Origin: Gymnothorax reevesii
Taxonomy: Eukaryota; Chordata; Actinopteri; Anguilliformes; Muraenidae
Direction of reading: 5' to 3'
NCBI GenBank assembly: GCA_029721435.1
Contig: CM056574.1
Location: forward strand, 77,595,001 to 77,659,000
Length of the DNA stretch: 64,000 bases
How positions within the stretch are numbered: the stretch's first letter is position 1; each line of letters starts with the position of its first letter. Below are positions 56,439-64,000 of this stretch, piece by piece. Both the position numbers and the translations under genes were made by a program. The notes under the pieces were generated by a model. It was not told the DNA's origin. It worked only from the letters and a program-made list of their open reading frames with translations, and ran no database searches.

Positions 56439-57852
56439 ATGGAATTCGATTTGTCTGCTTTCGTTGCCAACCCTGATTGGATTCAATTTCATGGGTGTCG
56501 TACGGATGACTTGTTGCAAATTGCGGAATATTTTGGTGTGTCTGTTACAAAGTCCGCTACGAAACGGGCACTTAAGTCTCTGCTTCAGGACCATTTGGTT
56601 GAGCGCGGCATTTTGGTCGAGGCTGCTGGCACGGGGGTTGTATCTGGTGTGGGTGCCAACTCTGACGTAGCGGGGCCTGTTGGTCCTTCGTCGCCGTTGT
56701 TTGATCCTGTAGTGACGCTTAAATTGAAGGAGCTTCAACTTCAGATTAAGCGGCAGGAGTATGAGACTCAGTTACTACAGCTCCGTGAAATGCAGGGTCG
56801 GAAGTCTAGTGCACAGCCCCCCTATGCAAGTGATTTTTTTTCCTTCTAGTGCCTTTGATGTCAGTAAGCATATTAAACTGGTGCCTCCTTTTCGTGAGTC
56901 TGAGGTGGACAGTTATTTTGTTGCGTTTCAAAGGATTGCTACATTGTTGAATTGGCCGAAGGAGATGTGGGGTGTGTCACTCCAATGTCAGCTTGTTGGG
57001 AAAGCGCAGGAGGTTTGCGTGTCCCTGCCTGTACAGCAGAGTTTGGAATATGATACAATGAAGTCCACTGTCCTTAGAGTGTACGAATTTGTGCCTGAAG
57101 CCTATCGCCAGAAGTTTAGGGCTCATGTTAAAACAGCCAAACAAACGTTTGTGGAATTCACCCGGGAAAAGTCGTGTTTTTTTGATAGGTGGTGTGCCGC
57201 TTCGAAGGTTACTTCGTTTTCACAGCTTCGTGAATTGATACTTGTGGAAGATTTTAAAAACTGTTTGCCCGAGGAGTTAGTTTTGCATTTGAATGACAGA
57301 GGTGTGTTCGTTCTTACGGAGGCTGCGGTGGTCGCGGATGAGTTTGTGCTGACGCATAAACCGAGGTTTGTTCCAGCGTTGTGTCGGGATGCTAAAGATG
57401 GGGTGAAATTTGACAAGGACGTGCCTTGCGTTTCACTGTTAACTGTTCGTGACTCTGGTTCTTTACGTCCGAGTGATCGGCATGTGTGTTTTTATTGTCT
57501 TGAACCTGGTCATTTAATATCAGACTGTGTGGCTTGGCGAAAAAAACGGCTAGGCACGGAACAACCAAAAGGTGTCGTGTTTGCTGAACCTATGTCGGGT
57601 CTCAGTAGTTCGGTTCCTGGCGATCCATCTTTTACTCCATTTTTGTTGTCCGGCACAGTCTCGCTTTATGGGAACACTAATCCTAAGCCGATATTATTAC
57701 TAAGGGACACCGGTGCTGCCCAGTCATTTATTCTGGAAAGTGTTCTGAATTTTTCAGTGGATTCGTTTTGTGGAACTCATGTGCTTATTGGGGAATTGAG
57801 TTGGATTGTGTGCCTGTGCCTCTACATACTGTCTGTTCAACATCGGAGTTGA
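56439..57852 (+). pseudogene. gag and protease of Gmr1-type element
   Basis: The likely start is ATG 56439 (MEFDLSAFVANP), which matches the style of the gag at 16124. A coiled coil (KLKELQLQIKRQEYETQLLQ, about 56715-56790) precedes a frameshift in the T run at about 56832. The capsid/SCAN-related domain is at 56855-57360 (FVPEAYRQKFRAH, ADEFVLTHK). The CCHC knuckle CFYCLEPGHLISDC is at about 57487-57529 and the protease LLRDTGAAQSFILE at about 57696-57740. Another frameshift near 57785 passes into the next frame. Gag and protease roles are as in the young copy. Lesions make it non-functional. Confidence 0.87.
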
Positions 57853-59278
57853 TTTCAGGAGTTGTGAAGGTGGGTGTACGCTCTCAGTTGCCTGTAGAAG
57901 GCGTGAGTTTCATTCTGGGTAATGATTTGGCAGGTGGTAAAGTGTTTCACCATCCTATAGTGACAGACCGGCCAGACGCGCTCGCTGCTCAAATTGACCT
58001 GGCGGAAAGATTTCCAGGAGTTTTCCCCAATTGTGCTGTAAGGCGCGCGCAGGCCCGTATGTTGGATAAGGCGACTTCAAATGCTTTTCCGACTGACTCG
58101 AAGAGTGAGATGAACGTTGACACTCCTAATCCATCTATTTCTGTTGAGCCTGATTCTGATCCGTTTGTTGCAGTTTTGGATGTGCATCCTGAGATTGGCC
58201 GAGAGCAGTTTGCTGCGGCACAGAGGGCTGATCCCTCTCTTACCGGCTGCATTGAAAGAGCGCTGGAGAAGGATGATCCGACTCAACTGGGTGTTATCTA
58301 TTACTGGGATGATGAGGCATTGATGCGCCGTTGGGTGTCATCGTTGGCTGAGGAGAATGCGGTCTACCAAATAGTTGTGCCTGATGGGTATCGCCCGCAG
58401 ATTTTGCAGCTGGCCCATGATCATGTGTTGTCGGGTCATTTGGGGATTAATAAGACCTATCATCGAATATTGCAATATTTTTTTTTGCCTGGGTTAAAAT
58501 CTGCCGTTGCGGCTTATTGTCGCTCGTGCCATGTTTGTCAACTGGCTGGTAGGCTAAATCAAGTGGTGCCGACTGCTCCCCTCAAGCCAATCCCAGTGGT
58601 AGGTGAGCCCTTTGAGCGCATTTTAACTGACTGCGTCTGACCGTTGCCACGATCTAAGTCAGGCCATCAATACATATTGACGTTGATGTGTGCTACAACT
58701 TGTTATCCAAAGGCAATTCTGTTGCGCAACATAAAGCAAAGTTGGTTGTTAAAGAACTGGTAAAATTTTGTTCTATGTTTGGTTTACCAAAAGTTATTCA
58801 AACTGATCAGGGATCCAATTTTACATCTAAATTATTTGCTTGTGTGTTAGACGAATTGTGCGTCCAACACCAGTTAACAAATGCTTATCATTCGGAGTCG
58901 CAAGGTGCCCTGGAGCGTTTTCATCAAACGCTCAAAACGATGTTGCGCATGTACTGTCTTGAAAGTGGAGGTGATTGGTATGAGGGGTTGCCCCTTGTTA
59001 ATGTTTGCTGTTCATGAAACGGTGCAGGAGTCTTTGGGTTTTAGCCCTGCTGATCTGGTCTTAGGCCATACAGTTCGAGGTCCCTTAAAGCTGTTGAGCG
59101 AATAGTTGTTAGTCAAAAGGTCTGCTTCTGTGTCTGTTCTTGCAATGGTAATTTGTTTCGTGCACGGCTTCATCGGGCCCGCGATATTGCAAAAACGAAT
59201 CTGGCTGCATCGCAGTCTAAAATGAAGAACTGGTATGATAAACGTTGTGTCTCACGTGCCTTTCAGAAAGGTGATTAG
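57768..59278 (+). pseudogene. Protease tail and integrase of Gmr1-type element
   Basis: It begins with the protease C-terminus (GVSFILGNDLAGGKVF, about 57900). The integrase zinc domain follows: LAHDHVLSGHLG ... CRSCHVCQLAG (58405-58550). The catalytic core has ILTDCV (about 58620), IQTDQGSNF (about 58797) and SQGALERFH (about 58896), so D, D and E are all present. The C-terminal domain continues to 59278. Lesions: TGA 58638-58640, frameshifts near 58735 and 58998, TAG 59103-59105, TAG 59276-59278. Confidence 0.85.
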
Positions 59279-60280
59279 GTTTTAGTGTTTCTTTCTGTTC
59301 CAGGTGCTCCTTTGCAAGCCAAGTTCTCAGGCCCCTATGTGGTTGATAAGAGGCTTAGTGAAACGAACTACCTAGTCCACACTACTGACCGCAGGCGAAA
59401 AAAAAGACTGTGTCATGTTAACATGTTAAAGGCCTATGTTGGCAGAGATCCTGTGCCTGTCGCAGTCGTTGCTAATATACTGCCCTCTCAATATACTCTT
59501 GAAGAGGATGGGTTGAAGGGAAGTGATTCTTTGTGTTTTGGAGCTCGATTACAGAACTCTGCTATTTTGCAGTCTCTTGACAATAGTTTGGAACATTTGC
59601 CTGAGGTGCTGCGAAGGGATGTTATATTGTTGATAGAAGAGTTTCATGATTTGTTTTTAGATGTTCCACATCAGACTAATGTAACAGTCCATGATATTGA
59701 TGTTGGTAAGTCACTTCCAGTTAAACAGCACCCATATCGTGTAAATCCTAAAAAGAGGGCGATAATGCAAACTGAAGTTGATTATTTGTTGCAGAATGGA
59801 CTGGCGGTTCCTTGCCAGAGTCCATGGAGTTCTCCTTTTCTCTCGGTGCCAAAGCCAGATGGAACTCATCGTTTTTGTACGGATTATCGGAAGGTTAATG
59901 CAATAACTAAACCTGATTTTTTTCCTCTTCCCAGAATGGAGGATTGTATTGATAGAGTTGGTGCGGCACGGTACGTCACAAAAATAGATCTTCTGAAGGG
60001 CTATTGGCAAGTGCCTTTATCTTTACGCGCGTCTGAAATTTCGGCATTTGTTACTCCAGATGATTTCTTGCAGTATACAGTAACGGCCTTCGGAATGCGA
60101 AATGCACCCTCAACGTTCCAACGTTTAATGCAGAGGGTTTTATCTGGAGTTAAAAACTGTGAAGCGTACTTGGATGATTTAGTCATCTATACAGCTACGT
60201 GGGAAGAACATCGTTACATTGCGCATTGTGTTCAGCCGTCTGCGAGAGGCATTTTTAACATTGAATTTGGCTGAATGTGA
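59279..60280 (+). pseudogene. Integrase C-terminus and reverse transcriptase of Gmr1-type element
   Basis: AKFSGPYVVDKRLSETNYLV is the end of integrase (about 59320). RT starts around 59700 with VDYLLQNGLAVPCQSPWSSP, FCTDYRKVNAITKPD and KIDLLKGYWQVPL. The catalytic YLDD is at 60167-60178. A shift near 60215 moves the thumb (ECEFAKAVVTYLGKRVSQGQ) to another frame that ends at 60482. RT copies the RNA genome. Here RT clearly lies 3' of integrase. Confidence 0.88.
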
Positions 60281-60478
60281 ATTTGCGAAAGCAGTTGTGA
60301 CTTACTTGGGCAAGAGGGTTAGTCAGGGACAGGTACGGCCGGTTGATGCCAAAGTAACAGCAATTATTTTCCCATACCAAGAAATAAACGGGATTTACGC
60401 CGGTTTTTGGGTATGGCCGGGTAATTTTGCGCCTTTTGCAGGAACTTTGCCACAGTTGCCTCACCTTTACCCGACCTG

Positions 60479-60976
60479 TTGAGCCCAGCAAAGCGTTTCG
60501 TCTGGGGCTTGGAGTGTAAAACTGCGTTTGAAAGGATCAAAGATGTTTTGTGTAACGCTCCGGTTCTCTCTGCCCCCGATTTTGCTCTACCGTTTAAGTT
60601 AGAGGTAGATGCAAGTGCATTGGGAGTCGGATCGCTTTTGCTCCAAGAAGACGACACTGGTATTAATCACCCTATTTGTCATTTTTCAAAGAAATTTCTG
60701 AAAGCTCAAAGGAACTATAGCACAATCGAGAAGGAAGCTTTGGCTTTGTTGTTAGCGCTTCAACATTTTGAGGTTTATGTGGGCGGAAGCTCTTCGCCGA
60801 TGGCGGTCTATACAGATCATAATCTTTTGGTGTTTTTATCTCGTATGAGTATGTTAAACAGTAGACTGATGCGTTGGTCTCTAATTTTGCAAGAATTCAA
60901 TTTGGATATCCGTCATAAAAGGGGATCGGAAAATATTGTTGCTGACACGTTGTCTCGTGTTTTTCAAATTGAGTGA
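60479..60976 (+). pseudogene. RNase H of Gmr1-type element
   Basis: 165 open codons: LEVDASALGVGSLLLQEDD, FSKKFLKAQRNYSTIEKEAL, VYTDHNLLVFLSRM and ENIVADTLSRVF. These are the RNase H blocks with Asp/Glu/Asp positions visible. It ends at TGA 60974-60976, 38 bp before the 3' LTR. The domain itself is intact but cut off from the upstream frame. Confidence 0.87.
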
Positions 60977-61003
60977 TTTATTTTTGTGGAAACCATCACT
61001 CTT

Positions 61004-61014
61004 ATGGGTGGGGG
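61004..61014 (+). other. Polypurine tract
   Basis: ATGGGTGGGGG directly before the 3' LTR. Confidence 0.7.
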
Positions 61015-61657
61015 TGTTACATCTTCGGGCGTATGCTGTTCGTGTATATGCCTCTTGTCTTCTTTAGGTGGTCCTGCTAATGGGCGGCACGCAATTGGAC
61101 CTGGCAACACTCTGCGTGACATAAAAGGCTGCGGAAGCGGTGTGACGAGAGCCTCTCCCTTCTCCGCCCCCTCAATTGGCATAATTGGTTTGCGTGTTGT
61201 ATCGAGCTTTTATAAAATATACACTTTTATTTGTTGAACCTGTTGTGAAATGGTCATTTATTCTCCAGTTGGACATTGTGTTGTCTGAGTTGACATGAGT
61301 TGTTGTGTATAGTTGACACGTTGAGAAGCTGTGTAATTGCTGAGCTTGAAGGGGTGGGCGCCATTTATTATGATTACTCTTTTCTCCTGGTTATATTAGG
61401 AAGTTTAGGTAAGTTCATTTGTTTTTTTTTTTGTTTGTTTGGTCAGGCAAGTTAGTTCTTATTTTGAGATCCCTTTTGTTTATTATTTTGGCGTTGCCCA
61501 CCCTGGAGTTGAATAGCTCTTCACCTGTGTGAATTATATTATAAAAACTCTGTTAATCTTCTTCGTAACTGCTGTGTGCCTGCGATCTCTGGGGACGGAA
61601 AAGGGGAGGCTCCTTTAAGCTGTTTTACAGCTCGTACCCTAGACTGGGGGCGTAACA
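61015..61657 (+). repeat. 3' LTR of Gmr1-type element
   Basis: TGTTACATC...CGTAACA; keeps the TG that the 5' LTR lost. Confidence 0.9.
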
Positions 61658-62209
61658 TTAGGCACAAAAAAGATATGTACGTTACTTTCCTTGCAGATTT
61701 GATTTGTAAAAACAATCTTGACATTATAAAAAGAGAAATTATTAAGACTATGCACAATGTCAATAAATTCCAAGTCCATCCTGATTAAATAAATAAAAAT
61801 TCCATGCAGTTTATTTTGCCCGTAGGTTTATAAATTAGGTTATTTTCCACAAAATGTCATTTTAATTTTTTTGTGCACATGTATTACTTTGGTATGAAAT
61901 CCACACAAGTTTTTATCCATAAGGCCCCCGATCCTTTACATTTTTTTGGAAAGTTATGGTTTTTATGACAGTCTTTGCTTCAAGTTTCATTAACTGACTG
62001 GGCATCCTCTCTGAAACTGGTGAATTCAATTGAAATCTGTGATTGCTCATTCTGAATCTTTATTATTATACACTGCAATACACCACACAACTAATCAGGT
62101 TCCCTCTAAATGTAAAACTGTATACCTAACTGAACTGCTGTTTGCCTTAGTGAAAGAGGAAAGTGTTGGATACTTCTGCAGACTCTATATTCCATTTGTA
62201 ATTGTAAGA
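61658..62209. other. No recognisable gene
   Basis: Only short A/T-rich frames. Confidence 0.5.
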
Positions 62210-62658
62210 AGAGGTCAGAGGAACACCAGGTGCAGGATGCAGAAGTGTTATTAAACACAAAACACTTGGGGCAAAAAGGCAGACACACCTGAAACAAAAC
62301 ACTGTGCACAAGCACTGAACAAATGGGAGAACTCAGGTACACTGCCAAAGGCAGGGGGAAACAGATATACTCTCTCCAAGAGAGGATAAACTAAGAAAAC
62401 AAAAACTGAACCGAACTAAACTGACGGACACACTGGGAGGCTTATACATGGGGCAGACAAGACTAGAGTGCAGCAAACAGAAAGACTCTGGAAACATACA
62501 CGGGAGACATTCAGAGGGCACGAGGAGCTGAGACTTCACCATGTAGCACAGAGACATTACGGAGGATCCGTCTGACAATCGCTTCCAATGCTCCCACGTA
62601 TATAATCATGAGAGGAGGCGGGGACTCGGAAAGCAATCTAGGCTGAAACGGAAACACG
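62210..62658 (-). repeat. TE 3'-end-like repeat, class unknown
   Basis: A/G-rich plus strand; the minus strand has 'gtgtttaataacacttctgc' and 'ctggtgttcctctgacctc', a type of end resembling the 46440 region. It abuts the LTR at 62659. Confidence 0.4.
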
Positions 62659-63125
62659 TGTTATGGCCCCAATTTGTTACGAAATTTACGACAGCAAAGG
62701 ATGACAGACAATTTTAAAACTTAAACACATTTAATTAAACAAACACTTTTAACTAATCTACTCTACCGACCAAGATTCATCATATGCAGGAAAAAATATT
62801 TACAGTCCCTTTGGTTGGGTTGCTTGGTGATGTTCCGGGTGAGGAAAATGTTCCAACACAGGCAAAAATCCACTAAAAGCTTCACAGGTCTTGAAAAGAG
62901 TGACAGGTCTGGTCAAATGTATCCTTCTCCTTGCAATTTCTCCTACTACTCCACTCCCTCAATTTTCCTACTTATATACTCTTTTGCAGACCTCTCCCAC
63001 CTTTTAGCCTCTTTTTTTCAAATTCTCTGGGACTTGTCTCAGACAGGCCCAAGACATGCCCAAACCTAGCTCCAGTCTGGGCTTAACAAAAAAAAAGGTC
63101 AATACTGCCATCTAGTGGCATTACA
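62659..63125 (-). repeat. Solo LTR, family C
   Basis: On the minus strand it runs TGTAATGCC...CCATAACA with a TATATAAG box near 62972. The body matches the LTR at 413-776 over long stretches and adds an internal block (62685-62800) that the other lacks. No gag or primer site follows, so it is probably the product of LTR-LTR recombination. A flanking duplication was not found. Confidence 0.75.
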
Positions 63126-63741
63126 CCTCCATTCCAAAAGGGAAAAATTTTGACTCATAAAGGCAAAATTTTTCTTTTCAAGACAAAAATATTTATGTAG
63201 ACACTTGTATATATATGCAATCTCACACGATGCAACCTCTGTGTCACGGAGAAATATTTTATAATTTGCAAACCAAACTTGTGCTCTTTAAACAAACGCA
63301 ATGAACTGGCCAACACGTGTCGCCACGCCAGCAAATTCCTTTTGAACAAGGTCTCCGCGGATCCTTAAAAAGTCTTAAAATGTCTTATTTTCAATATGTG
63401 GTTTTTAAGGTATTAATAAGCATTATATTTCGCTATTTTTTGAGGTATGGCATTAAATTTCACATGGGAGGTATTAAATTTCATCCGAGTAGCCTAACAT
63501 ATGTCTGGATTTTTTTTCGCGCTATTCGTTATTTATTTAGCTAGCCTCATTATCAAGATTCTGTAAAAATAGATAAAGGTGCCATCATAGAGCGCAGGAA
63601 TCACGCCGCAGGTGGTAGTGTGCCCTTTTAGCGATGTAGTAGAGCCAGAGTAGAGAACAGATGAAGAAGTGGTTAGAATAGGCATACGTGCATTTCTTTA
63701 CATTTCTTTTACTATCTATGCATACGTGAACATGAACCGAG
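63126..63741. other. No recognisable gene
   Basis: Contains a run of 'ttaaatttcacatggg/attaaatttcatcc' words near 63450-63485; otherwise nothing is seen. Confidence 0.5.
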
Positions 63742-64000
63742 ATGGGGAAGTGCAAGTTCAGTGATAAGTGGCTTGAGGAGCCGAAATACAACTGGTTGTT
63801 TAAAACAACGTCGGAATATGAAGCGCGATGCAAGCTGTGTCGAAAAGACTTCAAGTTGGGAACAATGGGCCGTAAAGCCCTTGACGCTCACATGAAAGGG
63901 GAAAAGCATACACGCTATGCTGCTAGTCAGGCAACAACAGTGCCCATGCAAATGTTCGCACCAACAGGCACTAACGCAAGTACAAAGCCTTTGCCTTCAG
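63742..64000 (+). CDS. BED-type zinc-finger protein, N-terminus (runs off window)
   Basis: ATG 63742 opens 86 codons with no stop to the window end. MGKCKFSDKWLEE leads to YEARCKLCRKDFKLGTMGRK then ALDAHMKGEKHTRYAAS, a Cys-x2-Cys...His-x4-His BED-like finger. This N-terminus is common in fish transposase-type proteins (hAT group) and in genes domesticated from them. The final bases (ccttcag) could be an exon end or continue. It is the only transposase-like start in the window with no lesion in the visible part. Confidence 0.6.
   Translation, partial: MGKCKFSDKWLEEPKYNWLFKTTSEYEARCKLCRKDFKLGTMGRKALDAHMKGEKHTRYAASQATTVPMQMFAPTGTNASTKPLPS

Larger units (their letters stand above)
55718..61657 (+). 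mobile_element. Gmr1-type Ty3/gypsy element, full length, decayed
   Basis: LTR - gag - protease - integrase - RT - RNase H - LTR. Integrase upstream of RT is the unusual order that defines the Gmr1 group, first known from cod. The LTRs (636 and 643 bp) have small indels and substitutions, and the coding region has many stops and shifts, so it is older than the copy at 15345. No exact target duplication was seen. Confidence 0.92.

Noticed and set aside
55713..61662. Target duplication for the older Gmr1-type element
   Set aside because: Flanks read tgtag and ttagg; too different to claim.
62654..63130. Target duplication for the solo LTR
   Set aside because: Flanks acacg and cctcc do not match; an acac word exists on both sides but in the wrong register.
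1..64000. tRNA, rRNA or snRNA genes
   Set aside because: No cloverleaf with A and B boxes or conserved rRNA blocks was noticed; short Pol III genes could still be missed by eye.

Overview
The window looks like a transposon-rich, gene-poor stretch of a ray-finned (teleost) fish genome. Its repeats are ones I know from teleosts: Tc1/mariner copies of several kinds, hAT, CACTA/EnSpm, TTAA-flanked elements, CR1/L2- and I-like LINEs, Gmr1-type Ty3/gypsy elements, and GCTAGC/AACGTTAGC-rich spacers. I found no host gene, tRNA, rRNA or CRISPR array that I could support. Nearly all recognisable coding sequence is transposon-derived and broken. LAYOUT. 1-776: 5' end of a minus-strand LTR element (LTR plus gag start). 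1048-2698: minus-strand LINE reverse transcriptase. 2.7-7.2 kb: mostly anonymous, with a 32-bp minisatellite and a small inverted-repeat element. 7231-27466: a nest. A hAT element is split by a 16.7-kb CACTA/EnSpm-like element (10168-26837). That element's transposase-like gene is split by a 7.6-kb TAA-flanked element (13789-21396), which itself holds a young 4.8-kb Gmr1-like gypsy element (15345-20123). At both inner seams, taking out the insert with one copy of its flanking duplication joins the broken reading frame exactly, so the boundaries are firm. The CACTA-like element carries two plus-strand genes: a C2H2-finger/transposase-like protein and a multi-exon protein of the teleost 'SAMD3-like' type. 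27.8-36.5 kb: Tc1 copies and LINE 5' fragments, including a complete 1.6-kb Tc1 element with TA flanks. 36.6-39.75 and 44.05-46.18 kb: two TTAA-flanked elements in opposite orientation that share a short RVNIG-type peptide and an inverted-repeat region. 46.4-48 kb: minisatellites. 49.37-50.70 kb: a LINE copy with ORF1 and 3' end but no ORF2, flanked by a 13-bp duplication. 51.4-54.6 kb: hAT and Tc1 fragments. 55.7-61.66 kb: a full-length, decayed Gmr1-type element with integrase BEFORE reverse transcriptase. 62.66-63.13 kb: an LTR of the same family as the one at the window start. 63742-end: the open start of a BED-finger protein that runs off the window. HOW IT FITS TOGETHER. This is a layered record of insertions. 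The most informative part is the nest: it delimits the CACTA-like element independently of any database and so places the two 'uncharacterised / SAMD3-like' teleost genes inside one mobile unit. Boundaries were read by eye. Family names rest on remembered protein motifs, not on searches.
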